Position numbers and translations under genes: made by a program. The notes below the pieces were generated by a model that worked only from the letters and a program-made list of their open reading frames with translations, did not search any database and had not been told where the DNA came from. DNA of 64,000 bases, taken from positions 61,262-125,261 of the forward strand of contig NZ_JAAFKG010000010.1 of NCBI RefSeq assembly GCF_013299185.1. The letters are read 5' to 3'. Source of the DNA: Microcoleus sp. bin48.metabat.b7b8b9.023 (GTDB lineage Bacteria > Cyanobacteriota > Cyanobacteriia > Cyanobacteriales > Microcoleaceae). Below, piece by piece: positions 9,028-17,793 of this stretch (positions within the stretch are counted from its first letter, which is position 1; each line of letters opens with the position of its first letter).

Positions 9028-9120
9028 GTACAGTTATGACGTGGGAGTATGTCACCCTGTTACTGAGTCCGTGGGTGCTGGTGCGTACCTTACCCAGTCT
9101 TCGGGTGCGAGGCGAGTCAA
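9028..9120 (+). ncRNA. Possible omegaRNA / right end of IS605 element
   Basis: The stretch after the tnpB stop is GC-rich compared with flanking sequence and can form stems including ACCC-loop-GGGT at 9092-9106. In this family the guide RNA overlaps the tnpB 3' end and the right end of the element. The assignment is positional; the guide boundary cannot be set without the insertion site. Confidence 0.35.
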
Positions 9121-9233
9121 AAAGATTAGCCAGTGAGATTTTACCAGTTGGCGGGATACTCTCGGCTGCAAAAGCCTATGATTAAAGATGGGAAAGACTT
9201 AGACACAGATTTGCGCGGGACGGAAAACTAGGA

Positions 9234-10826
9234 ATGACACTGAAGCGGATAATTTTAGGTATTTTAACGGCGATCGCGATCGCCCTGGTCGGTTTATCTT
9301 TACTTGCTAGTTGGAGTGAACCCCAAATCCAAAGCCGATTGGAACTCTACCAGACTAATTTGCTGCTGCACGCCTCGGAGTGGCAGGGTGAAAATAATCA
9401 GAGTGCTAATTTAAGTTCGGCGCGCCAGAATATTATCGGTTCGGATCCTTTAAATACAGCTTTGACGCAGTATCAAGACGCGCGAGATTCGACTCAAAAA
9501 ACTCTCGAAACAACTCAATCACAATTAAAACAAACTCCGCCGGCTCTCGTCTCAAAGTCGGAAAATCTGGCTCTCAAATCGGCACAAGAAAAGGCTGTGC
9601 AAGAGTCAATTAAGCAACAATCAGCGCTGCTAAACGAACTTGACTTGCGATTGGGAATTTTGCAGGCAAGCAGCGGAAAAACTAAGGCGGCGATCGAAAC
9701 TTGGAAAAATTTAGTTGAGCGCTACAAAACTGAAATTGATGGCGATCCTTTAGCGACAACCGCTCAAGTTTTAACGGGAATTTGGAGCAATCCGCCTCAA
9801 CTGCTGCCGGATGCTGAGCCGCGCATTCAAAAGTCTTTGGATGGGTGGTTTCGCTATCGCGCTCTAGCACAACTTTACAAGCTGCAAGAACGTTCTAAAG
9901 AGCTGGTAGCGCTGCAAGCAGCAGAGCAAGTAACGGCCCAGCAAGCTATAGAAAAGTTGGCAATTGTTGTTGGCGTTCCGGCTATATCTCTTTGTATCGG
10001 CACGGTTTTGCTGGTTGGTTTGAGCGTGCAGTGGCTGTTGCAGCGCCAGCAGTTAGATAAGGCAGGTTCGGGGCCGCTGTTGGCGCGCAATGCCAGCTTG
10101 ACTTGGGATGTGCCTTGGGATGGCGAGATTGTTTGGCAGGTGCTGGTAGTCGGCTTTTTCTTTGTCGGGCAAATCTTGATTCCGTATTTGTTGCTGCCTG
10201 CTTCTCTAGCTGTTCTCAAACTGAGTCCTGCTACTTTTGACCCGCGCGAAAAGGCTTTTTATATCTTTGCTACTTATTTGTTGCTGTCGGCTGGCGGGCT
10301 GTCGGTACTGTATTTTTCGGTCAAGTCTTTTTTACCTTTACCTGATGGTTGGTTTCGGATTGATTGGCAGGGAAATTGGTTTTTGTGGGGGTTGGGTGGC
10401 TATTTTGTGGCTTTGCCTTTGGTGGTTGTGGTGTCGCTGATCAATCAACAATTATGGCAGGGACAAGGTGGCAGCAATCCGATTTTGCCGATCGTCCTTG
10501 AAGGTAGGGACAACGTGGCTCTGGCGGTGTTTTTCGGCACTGCTGCGATCGCCGCTCCGGTTTTTGAGGAAATCGTGTTTCGGGGCTTTCTACTGCCTTC
10601 TCTGACTCGCTATTTGCCTGTTTCCGGGGCGATCGCAGCTTCGGCTTTTTTGTTTGCGGTGGCTCACTTGAGTGTCTCTGAGATTCTGCCTTTGGCGACT
10701 TTGGGCGCGGTGTTGGGGTTTGTGTACACGCGATCGCGCAATCTCCTCGCCCCCATGCTTCTCCACAGTCTTTGGAATAGCGGAACTCTCTTGAGTCTGT
10801 TTCTTTTGGGCGGCGGCGCAGGTTAA
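9234..10826 (+). CDS. CPBP family intramembrane glutamic metalloprotease
   Basis: 530 residues. N-terminal membrane helix (residues about 5-25), a long periplasmic or lumenal helical region to about 240, a second helix, then a polytopic domain of seven or so helices. The CPBP/CAAX-protease motifs lie in the C-terminal part: EEIVFRGFLLP (Glu-Glu and Arg), a following FAVAHLS and the final HSLWNSGT motif. The family cleaves or processes membrane proteins and is abundant in cyanobacteria; substrate unknown. Start fixed by AGGA five bases upstream of ATG 9234. No co-directional close neighbour. Confidence 0.88.
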   Translation: MTLKRIILGILTAIAIALVGLSLLASWSEPQIQSRLELYQTNLLLHASEWQGENNQSANLSSARQNIIGSDPLNTALTQYQDARDSTQKTLETTQSQLKQTPPALVSKSENLALKSAQEKAVQESIKQQSALLNELDLRLGILQASSGKTKAAIETWKNLVERYKTEIDGDPLATTAQVLTGIWSNPPQLLPDAEPRIQKSLDGWFRYRALAQLYKLQERSKELVALQAAEQVTAQQAIEKLAIVVGVPAISLCIGTVLLVGLSVQWLLQRQQLDKAGSGPLLARNASLTWDVPWDGEIVWQVLVVGFFFVGQILIPYLLLPASLAVLKLSPATFDPREKAFYIFATYLLLSAGGLSVLYFSVKSFLPLPDGWFRIDWQGNWFLWGLGGYFVALPLVVVVSLINQQLWQGQGGSNPILPIVLEGRDNVALAVFFGTAAIAAPVFEEIVFRGFLLPSLTRYLPVSGAIAASAFLFAVAHLSVSEILPLATLGAVLGFVYTRSRNLLAPMLLHSLWNSGTLLSLFLLGGGAG

Positions 10827-11070
10827 TTGGGGCGGTTGTTAATAATTGTTAATTAACCGGGCTTTTGTGACATCTACCGGCATTGTCTGCTGAGGTGAAA
10901 TTTGGCGATCGCCCGGTTGCTGACTTTAACGGAAAAACTTGTTTTAACATGGAAGTAATATCTTGTAGGTCGATCGATGTCAGGTTAGCCCGGGCGATCG
11001 CACCCAACCGAGCGTGACCATTCTGCTAATTTTTATGTTAAATTTAAGTAAGGATGAGGTTTCAAACCCA

Positions 11071-11283
11071 ATGAGCAATTTCAACAGCCACAAGTTAGAG
11101 AGAACGCCAAGTTGGATGCGTTTCGCACCCTACGCAGCCCTAGGCATTTTAATATTTTCTTTCAATTCCGGTAGCGAACTCAATTATTTCTTGAGAGGCT
11201 ACTCGGTCATTCTACAGGCTCAAGCCGGTATAGTTCTGCTGTATTTTGCGATGTCCAAGTTTCGCAAAAACCCAAATAAATGA
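11071..11283 (+). CDS. Small membrane-associated protein, unknown function
   Basis: 70 residues from ATG 11071, which is preceded by AAGGATGAGG at a workable distance; an upstream in-frame ATG at 11014 would add 19 residues. The middle is hydrophobic (FAPYAALGILIFSF and AGIVLLYFAM), giving two candidate membrane helices with a basic tail (KFRKNPNK). I do not recognise a family. It precedes the TM2-domain gene by 83 bp on the same strand. Confidence 0.55.
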   Translation: MSNFNSHKLERTPSWMRFAPYAALGILIFSFNSGSELNYFLRGYSVILQAQAGIVLLYFAMSKFRKNPNK

Positions 11284-11366
11284 GTAAAAATTAGTAATAT
11301 TGCTTGCCTCGATCGCATTCGTTGTCGATCGCGTTCGTTAAAGTAAAAAACTGGGGAAAGGGAAAA

Positions 11367-11714
11367 ATGGTAAAAGATAAAACCGTAGCAGTTGTGTTAG
11401 CTTTCTTTATCGGAGGTTTCGGAGGTCACAAATTTTATTTGGGCAACAATGTAGCAGGAGTATTTTATTTGCTCTTTTCCTGGACATTAATTCCCTCACT
11501 GATCGCATTTTTCGATTTTATCGGTCTGCTGCTGATGTCGGAACAAGCTTTTCAGCTACAGTACAATGGCGGAATGTTGCCGTCTGGGTATGCCCTCAGA
11601 GGTGCAAAAGATGTCACAGGGGCGATCGCAGAATTGAAAGGACTTTACGATATGGGCGCAATTACCGCCGAAGAATATGAAGAAAAACGCCAAAAACTGC
11701 TGCGGGAATTGTAA
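11367..11714 (+). CDS. TM2-domain and SHOCT-domain protein
   Basis: 115 residues from ATG 11367, preceded by GGGGAAAGGG; an in-frame ATG at 11304 lacks such a site. N-terminal TM2 domain: two helices around FFIGGFGGHKFYLGN and VFYLLFSW. C-terminal SHOCT-like segment (IAELKGLYDMGAITAEEYEEKRQKLL, residues about 84-113), a short helical oligomerisation motif. The combination is common in bacteria; function is not established. Cell membrane expected. Confidence 0.85.
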   Translation: MVKDKTVAVVLAFFIGGFGGHKFYLGNNVAGVFYLLFSWTLIPSLIAFFDFIGLLLMSEQAFQLQYNGGMLPSGYALRGAKDVTGAIAELKGLYDMGAITAEEYEEKRQKLLREL

Positions 11715-11849
11715 TTTAGAAGTTCGGCCACGGATTGTGTAACCGATTTAACAGATTTAACGTATCTAAGCAAGAATGGAAGCCACTATCAAAAGGCTGG
11801 GATTTAAACAAGAGTCAAAGATAAACCAATACGCTTCAGTTAAGCCCGG

Positions 11850-11935
11850 AGATCCCCCCTAACCCCCCTTACAAAGGGGGGGACAAGATATTCTCAAAGT
11901 CCCCCGACTATCAGGGGGATTTAGGGGGATCTCCG
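11850..11935. repeat. C-run/G-run palindromic repeat (copy 2)
   Basis: GATCCCCCCTAACCCCCC then, after an AT loop, a G-run followed by a second inverted module AAGTCCCCC...GGGGGATTTAGGGGGATC. Same family as 5448-5577, 18700-18823 and 51767-51880. Confidence 0.75.
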
Positions 11936-11997
11936 GGGAAGAAACATTTTTAAGTGAACCGTATTGAAATCTAAAGTCGAGCGAGGATAGAAATAAA

Positions 11998-12702
11998 GTG
12001 TCTCAAGAGTTATACTGGCTGCGTCAAACTCCAAACTGGGTGTGGTATTCTTTTATTCCCTACTTCGGCGGATTGGCGATCGCCTATGCAGGGCAAAAAA
12101 CAAATATTCGCAGTTGGATGGGATGGGGTGTTTGCTTTACTTTAGCAGCACTAGCGCTATCTTCTTCAGCTAATTTCGGCACCCTCGTTTGGATAGCTCA
12201 AATTGTCACAGCCTTTTCTTTGAAAAAACGCTATCTGATCAAAACCGCACCCAGAGGCTTGCTGGTTCCTGCAACTGCGACAAATGCCGAAGAACTAGCC
12301 AACGTGCGCGGCAAAATAGATATTAACGAGTGCACCAAAGATGATATGGTCAAAATCTTGGGTTTGCCGATCGTCTACGCTAACGATATTGAATCTTTGC
12401 AAAACGAAGGCTACCTTTTTACCCACGCCGAAGAGTTATCGGAAATCGCCGGAGTTCCCGAAAGTCACGTCAGACGCATCGCCCCGATGATTTGCTTTAG
12501 CTACAATTATCAAAAAGAATCCCAATTTACTTGGAAACGGTTAAATATTCTTTCGCCCGAAGAGTTGATCCAAAGCGGTTTAGATCGGGTTGTGGCTGAA
12601 ACCATAGTTAGAGAAAGGCAGATCAAAGGCGCATACAAATCAGTTGTTGATGTCAAGCGGCGGACGGGACTGCCTTTTGATTCATACCGCCATATTTGTT
12701 AG
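11998..12702 (+). CDS. Membrane protein with helix-hairpin-helix domains
   Basis: 234 residues from GTG 11998, with GCGAGGATAG upstream. Two to three N-terminal hydrophobic helices (residues about 15-75) are followed by two ComEA-like helix-hairpin-helix units: DINECTKDDMVKILGLP with AEELSEIAGVPE, and LSPEELIQSGLDRVVAETIV with VVDVKRRTGLP. HhH units usually bind DNA non-specifically or mediate protein contacts; here they would face the cytoplasm or periplasm depending on topology. ComEA-like DNA uptake is one possibility, but the architecture is not that of ComEA. No operon partner. Confidence 0.75.
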   Translation: MSQELYWLRQTPNWVWYSFIPYFGGLAIAYAGQKTNIRSWMGWGVCFTLAALALSSSANFGTLVWIAQIVTAFSLKKRYLIKTAPRGLLVPATATNAEELANVRGKIDINECTKDDMVKILGLPIVYANDIESLQNEGYLFTHAEELSEIAGVPESHVRRIAPMICFSYNYQKESQFTWKRLNILSPEELIQSGLDRVVAETIVRERQIKGAYKSVVDVKRRTGLPFDSYRHIC

Positions 12703-12728
12703 TTTGCAGTTTTCCTAATATAGCTAGT

Positions 12729-12972
12729 CGTAGGGTGTGTCGCTATCACAATTTTTAGGAAAAACAGACAATCTCAATAGCAACGCACCTCGGATATTGA
12801 ATGAACCTAGAGTCGTAGGGTGTGTCGCTATCGATTATCTTTAAAAAAAACCGACAATCTCAATAGAGACACACCTCGGAACTTGAATGAACCTATCAGT
12901 GTGTGAGGTGCGTCGCCATGAGATTCGCAATTAAATCCGAGAGATTAAAAATGGCGACACACCCTACGAAGA
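12729..12972. repeat. GTAGGGTGTGTCGC dispersed repeat, three copies
   Basis: Two direct copies start at 12729 and 12813 (TCGTAGGGTGTGTCGCTATC ... CGCACCTCGG or CACACCTCGG, then ATTGAATGAACCT) and a third in the reverse sense ends near 12968 (GGCGACACACCCTACG). Each copy is itself an imperfect palindrome with a core of about 75 bp. A related palindrome is at 57341-57400. The rest of the gap to 13310 shows nothing coding. Confidence 0.7.
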
Positions 12973-13309
12973 CTTAATGTTATGCGGATGCAGTAGAACA
13001 AGCAAGTGCTGAAACTGAATTGTCGATAGAGACGTTTCCGCAATTGTCCGTTTATACTTCTACTGAGGTTCTAGATTCCAACTTTTTGCCAGATGAAATA
13101 ATCTCAAAGTAGCATAGTGTGAAAACCCGATCGCCAGATCGTAATTAATCCCATATCAAAAAATATAATACCCAGATTTCCGACAACTTCTCCCAAGTCA
13201 GGGATCTAAAAAATTGTGGACTAGACAATGCTTGGAATATTGGTGCTATTCTACAGAATTATTAAAATGCAAAACGACACAACAGCAGATTACCCCTAAA
13301 ATCACACTT

Positions 13310-14320
13310 ATGTCTGACTCTCCTCCATCCCAAACTCCCCCAGAAACCGCAGCAGACAGTCCTCAAGCAGACAGCCGCAGTGCCAAAACTCGGCAAATGT
13401 TGGGTATGAAAGGGGCTGCTAGCGGGGAAACTTCCATCTGGAAGATTCGCTTGCAACTGATGAAACCGATTACCTGGATTCCCCTGATGTGGGGCGTGGT
13501 GTGCGGGGCGGCTTCTTCGGGAAACTATGTTTGGAATTTAGAGAATTTTGCGATCGCCTCCGCTTGTATGTTGATGTCAGGGCCTTTGCTGGCTGGCTAC
13601 ACTCAAACTTTAAACGATTTTTACGATCGCGACATCGACGCCATTAACGAGCCCTACCGTCCAATTCCGTCGGGGATTATCTCGATTCCCCAAGTAGTTA
13701 CCCAAATTTTGGTATTATTAGCCGCAGGCATTGCGGTGGCCTATGCTCTAGACTTGTGGGCTGGTCATGAATTCCCCATCATGACTGTTTTGACTCTCGG
13801 CGGTGCATTTTTGGCTTACATCTACTCTGCACCACCGCTGAAACTCAAGCAGAATGGCTGGTTGGGAAATTATGCCCTAGGTGCTAGCTACATTGCTCTG
13901 CCTTGGTGGGCAGGTCAAGCTTTGTTTGGTACACTAGATCCCACCATTATGGTTTTGACGCTGTTTTACAGTTTGGCAGGACTGGGAATTGCGATCGTAA
14001 ATGATTTCAAAAGTGTCGAGGGCGATCGCCAATTAGGGTTAAAATCTTTGCCAGTGATGTTTGGCATCGGCACCGCAGCCTGGATTTGCGTGTTGATGAT
14101 CGACATATTTCAAGCAGGCATTGCAGGCTACCTGATCGGCATTCACCAAAACCTTTACGCTGTCATTCTCCTGCTGTTGATCGTTCCCCAAATCACTTTT
14201 CAGGATATGTACTTTTTGCGTAATCCCCTGGAAAATGATGTTAAATATCAGGCAAGTGCTCAGCCTTTCCTGGTACTGGGTATGCTGGTAGCGGGTTTGG
14301 CACTGGGCCATGCTGGTTGA
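13310..14320 (+). CDS. chlG: Chlorophyll synthase
   Basis: 336 residues from ATG 13310; the frame is open to 13214 but the family starts with a short Ser/Pro-rich N terminus such as this one. A UbiA-type prenyltransferase with about eight membrane helices. The first Asp-rich motif is NDFYDRDIDAINEPYRPIPSG-like (binding the diphosphate of phytyl or geranylgeranyl diphosphate) and the second region is NDFKSVEGDRQLGLKSLP. It esterifies chlorophyllide a, the last step of chlorophyll a synthesis, in the thylakoid membrane. Length and motifs match cyanobacterial ChlG closely. Stand-alone gene; the PBP gene follows after 156 bp. Confidence 0.96.
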   Translation: MSDSPPSQTPPETAADSPQADSRSAKTRQMLGMKGAASGETSIWKIRLQLMKPITWIPLMWGVVCGAASSGNYVWNLENFAIASACMLMSGPLLAGYTQTLNDFYDRDIDAINEPYRPIPSGIISIPQVVTQILVLLAAGIAVAYALDLWAGHEFPIMTVLTLGGAFLAYIYSAPPLKLKQNGWLGNYALGASYIALPWWAGQALFGTLDPTIMVLTLFYSLAGLGIAIVNDFKSVEGDRQLGLKSLPVMFGIGTAAWICVLMIDIFQAGIAGYLIGIHQNLYAVILLLLIVPQITFQDMYFLRNPLENDVKYQASAQPFLVLGMLVAGLALGHAG

Positions 14321-14411
14321 GAAAAATTTTGAGTTGGCAATTTTGAGTTAAATATTTTTAACCAAAAATAAAAAACTCAAGATTATGCACAGTTTTCTTG
14401 AAGAAAAAATG

Positions 14412-14470
14412 TCAAATTAAAAATTAAAAATTGAAGGGGGTTAGCCTTTTTAATTTTTAATTTTTAATTT
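14412..14470. repeat. AT-rich inverted repeat upstream of PBP gene
   Basis: An almost perfect palindrome of AAATT/AATTT blocks around a GAAGGGGGTTAGCC centre, ending seven bases before the penicillin-binding protein start. It could act as a terminator for chlG or occlude the ribosome site of the next gene; both are inference. Confidence 0.6.
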
Positions 14471-14476
14471 AAATTG

Positions 14477-17203
14477 ATGAGGTTTGAAGGTCTGAACGTG
14501 TCAGAATTTTTCTCAAATATCAAGGATAAATTGAGTAAAGTCACTAAGGGAGTAGGCGATAATTCCGATCTAGAATCGCCAAATGCTGCCAATAGCACCG
14601 GGCTAAACTCATCGCAATCCCCGCCTGAATTGTCGGGGCGGATAACTGGTGAGCGATCGGAGTATGTGATATCAGAAGATGCTGAACCTCCAGAAGAGTC
14701 AGAATTAGCATCAGAATATTCCGACTCAGAACAGGATGAATTTCCCATAGTCAAGCGCGATTGGGAAGGCTTGAGGCGCTTAATAGTTTGGTTGGAAATT
14801 GAACCTCAAGTTAGCAGCTTGCAAGAAAAAGGCAAGAGATTGTTGGGGCCGGGCTTGAGTTTGCTGGGAACTAAATTACCAGAACAATCTCATAGTAGCG
14901 AGTTGCCGGAAAGTATTGCACCGCCGAATACCAAACTGCAAATAAATACCGAACTACAGGAAAGTATTGCACCGCCAAATACCGAACTGCAAATAAATAC
15001 CGAACTACAGGAAAGTATTGCACCGCCAAATACCGAACTGCAAATAAATACCGAACTACAGGAAAATAGCGCACCGACAAATACCGAACTACAGGAAAGT
15101 ATTGCACCGCAGGAAGATAGCGCACCGCAGAAAAATACTAAAAAATGGATCTCCCGCCGCCCGAGATTTTGGATAGGTTTAGGTATTCTCAGTATAGGAA
15201 GTGGCGCTTTAATCTACGGTTTGTGGATTTTATATACCTTAGACAAAGGTTTGCCGGATGTTAACGATTTGTCGGCTTTTAACCGCGACGGGACGCTGAC
15301 AATTAAGGCTGCTGACAATACGATTTTGTTGCAGTCGGGGCCGGCAACTAGAGATAAGCTGAAACTGAAGGAAATTCCCGAACTGTTGACTAAAGCTTTT
15401 ATTTCGATAGAAGACCGCCGTTTTTACGAACATCGCGGGGTGGATTATCAAGGTATTGTGCGATCGATCGCTTCAAATGTGATAGCCAGAGATTTGGTGC
15501 AGGGCGGCAGTACAATTACCCAACAATTGGCCCGCGTGGTTTTTCTCAATCAGGAAAGAAGCCTTAAGCGGAAGGTTCGGGAAGCTCTTTTAGCTCAAAA
15601 AATAGAGCGGGAGTTGACCAAAGAACAAGTCTTAGAAAGATATTTAAATCTGGTTTATTTGGGCTCAGATGCTTATGGAGTGGCGGATGCAGCTTGGGTT
15701 TTCTTTAGCAAACCAGTCGATAAATTAACTTTGGCAGAGATGGCAACTTTGGCGGGTTTGCCGCCGGCCCCGAGTGAATATTCGCCTTTGGTAAATCCGA
15801 ATATTGCTAAGGAACGCCGCAATATTGTGCTGCAACAAATGCAGGAAGCGAAGGTAATTACAGAGGCTCAGGCGAAGGAAGCCCAGGCGGAACCGATAAA
15901 AGTAAAACAAAGTCAGCCGAAACGATTTAAAGTAGTCGCGCCTTATTTTGCTAGTTACATTCGCAAGGAATTGCCGCGCTATGTTTCTAAGGATGCTTTG
16001 GAATCGGGCGGCTTGACTGTCGAGACGACGGTGGATTTGAAGTGGCAGAAAATAGCGGAAAAAGTTGTTAAAGATGCGATCGAGGTTGATGGCCGCCGTC
16101 AGGGTTTTGAACAGGCGGCTTTGGTTTCAATAGAGGCTAAAACAGGGGAAGTTAAGGCTTTAGTCGGTGGCGGAAGTTTTAAGGAAAGTCAGTTTAATCG
16201 CGCTACCCAGGCTTTGCGCCAGCCCGGATCGACGTTTAAAGGGTTGGTTTATGCGGCGGCTATGGGGGCGGGTTTTTCGCCTTACGACAGCTATGAAGAT
16301 GCGCCAATTATTATCGACGGCTATCAACCGAATAATTACGGGAAAAAGTTTAGCGGTTGGCGATCGATCTCTGATGCTTTGACGAGTTCGGTAAATGTCG
16401 TAGCTGTCAGGGTGTTGATGGATGTCGGGTTTGAACCGGCAATCAAATTAGCCCACGATATGGGAATTAAGTCTAAATTAAGTCCGATTTATTCCCTGGC
16501 TTTGGGTTCGTCTGAGGTGAATTTGCTGGAGTTAACTAATGCTTACGGTACTTTAGCGTCGGAAGGTAATTTTATTGAAGCGCACGGAATTACTAAGGTG
16601 ATTAATCAGCGGGGAGATGTGATTTATAAGGCTGATTTTAAACCGAAGCGGGTTTTGGATAAGGATAGTGCGGCAATTACTACTTGGATGTTGGAGGGTG
16701 TCGTGACTGGTGGTACGGGCGGGCCTGCTTCTTTGGGCGATCGCGCTGTAGCTGGTAAAACTGGTACTTCGGAAAAGGTGCGGGATTTGTGGTTTATCGG
16801 TTACATTCCGCAGGTGGTGACTGGGGTTTGGCTGGGGAATGATGACAATTATCCGACGGGGGGAACTAGCGGTACTGCTGCTTACAATTGGCGAGATTTT
16901 ATGAATCAAGCTGTGAAGGGAATGCCGGTTCAGGAGTTTCCGAAGTTACCTAAGTTGGAGGGCCGCAAAGGCAGTATTAAGGCGAAACCCGTCGAACCGA
17001 AGGAGATTATTCGAGGGATGATTATGAATGACGATGGTGCGATCGTGCCTTACAATCCCAATCCCGAGCCCAAACACCGGGAACCGGCGTATCAAGAACC
17101 AGCTTATCAAGAACCAGCTTATCAAGAACCAGCCTATAAAGAGCCTGCTTATCAAGAACCAGCTTATCAAGAACCGGAACGTTATCAAGAACCGAGATAT
17201 TAA
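14477..17203 (+). CDS. Class A penicillin-binding protein (PBP1A-type) with repeat-rich ends
   Basis: About 908 residues from ATG 14477 (TTG 14474 is also possible). The acidic cytoplasmic N terminus includes three to four copies of a unit like NTELQINTELQESIAPP at about 14925-15100. One membrane helix (GLGILSIGSGALIYGLWILY) follows, then a GT51 glycosyltransferase domain with catalytic Glu in SIEDRRFYEHRG and QGGSTITQQLAR. The transpeptidase domain has SxxK as STFK, SxN as SVN and KTG as AGKTGTSEK. The C terminus is seven or eight EPAYQ-type pentapeptide repeats (about 17080-17190). It polymerises and crosslinks peptidoglycan in the periplasm. Both repeat tracts are in frame and likely variable in copy number between strains. 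Confidence 0.93.
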   Translation: MRFEGLNVSEFFSNIKDKLSKVTKGVGDNSDLESPNAANSTGLNSSQSPPELSGRITGERSEYVISEDAEPPEESELASEYSDSEQDEFPIVKRDWEGLRRLIVWLEIEPQVSSLQEKGKRLLGPGLSLLGTKLPEQSHSSELPESIAPPNTKLQINTELQESIAPPNTELQINTELQESIAPPNTELQINTELQENSAPTNTELQESIAPQEDSAPQKNTKKWISRRPRFWIGLGILSIGSGALIYGLWILYTLDKGLPDVNDLSAFNRDGTLTIKAADNTILLQSGPATRDKLKLKEIPELLTKAFISIEDRRFYEHRGVDYQGIVRSIASNVIARDLVQGGSTITQQLARVVFLNQERSLKRKVREALLAQKIERELTKEQVLERYLNLVYLGSDAYGVADAAWVFFSKPVDKLTLAEMATLAGLPPAPSEYSPLVNPNIAKERRNIVLQQMQEAKVITEAQAKEAQAEPIKVKQSQPKRFKVVAPYFASYIRKELPRYVSKDALESGGLTVETTVDLKWQKIAEKVVKDAIEVDGRRQGFEQAALVSIEAKTGEVKALVGGGSFKESQFNRATQALRQPGSTFKGLVYAAAMGAGFSPYDSYEDAPIIIDGYQPNNYGKKFSGWRSISDALTSSVNVVAVRVLMDVGFEPAIKLAHDMGIKSKLSPIYSLALGSSEVNLLELTNAYGTLASEGNFIEAHGITKVINQRGDVIYKADFKPKRVLDKDSAAITTWMLEGVVTGGTGGPASLGDRAVAGKTGTSEKVRDLWFIGYIPQVVTGVWLGNDDNYPTGGTSGTAAYNWRDFMNQAVKGMPVQEFPKLPKLEGRKGSIKAKPVEPKEIIRGMIMNDDGAIVPYNPNPEPKHREPAYQEPAYQEPAYQEPAYKEPAYQEPAYQEPERYQEPRY

Positions 17204-17210
17204 ACTCTTA

Positions 17211-17793
17211 AAGAAGACGGCGGTTGAAACCGCGTCTATACAAACAAAACCCGCCTCCGCGGGTTGAATTCTTCTTAATCTCGCTTGAGTTTCACCATAA
17301 AAATCCATAAGAAGACGGCGGTTGAAACCGCGTCTATACAAACAAAACCCGCCTCCGCGGGTTGAATTCTTCTTAATCTCGCTTGAGTTTCACCATAAAA
17401 ATCCATAAGAAGACGGCGGTTGAAACCGCGTCTATACAAACAAAACCCGCCTCCGCGGGTTGAATTCTTCTTAATCTCGCTTGAGTTTCACCATAAAAAT
17501 CCATAAGAAGACGGCGGTTGAAACCGCGTCTATACAAACAAAACCCGCCTCCGCGGGTTGAATTCTTCTTAATCTCGCTTGAGTTTCACCATAAAAATCC
17601 ATAAGAAGACGGCGGTTGAAACCGCGTCTATACAAACAAAACCCGCCTCCGCGGGTTGAATTCTTCTTAATCTCGCTTGAGTTTCACCATAAAAATCCAT
17701 AAGAAGACGGCGGTTGAAACCGCGTCTATACAAACAAAACCCGCCTCCGCGGGTTGAATTCTTCTTAATCTCGCTTGAGTTTCACCATAAAAA
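17211..17793. repeat. Six 98-bp tandem repeats that include the 3' end of rsmB
   Basis: Units begin at 17211, 17309, 17407, 17505, 17603 and 17701, exactly 98 bp apart and nearly identical. Each contains the dispersed palindrome GGCGGTTGAAACCGCGTCTA ... CCCGCCTCCGCGGGTTGAA plus, at its right end, 29 bases identical to the last codons and stop of rsmB (MVKLKRD-stop on the minus strand). The sixth unit runs into the real rsmB end at 17765-17793. The array must have expanded after the palindrome was placed beside rsmB. Confidence 0.92.

Larger units (their letters stand above)
7020..9110. mobile_element. IS605-type insertion sequence (tnpA and tnpB divergent)
   Basis: Divergent tnpA (minus) and tnpB (plus) separated by 45 bp, the classical IS605 arrangement. 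The left side carries subterminal hairpins: a GAATCCC...GGGATTC stem at 7031-7072 and a CCACCTG...CAGGTGG stem at about 7096-7142 enclosing CAAAGCTATGCTTTGA. The right side holds a short ACCC-loop-GGGT stem at 9092-9106. IS605 elements have no terminal inverted repeats or target duplication, so exact ends cannot be read from one copy; the limits given are approximate. Confidence 0.75.

Noticed and set aside
17028..17341. Frames over the EPAYQ tail and first repeat units (both strands)
   Set aside because: Shadows of the PBP repeat tract and the 98-bp array.
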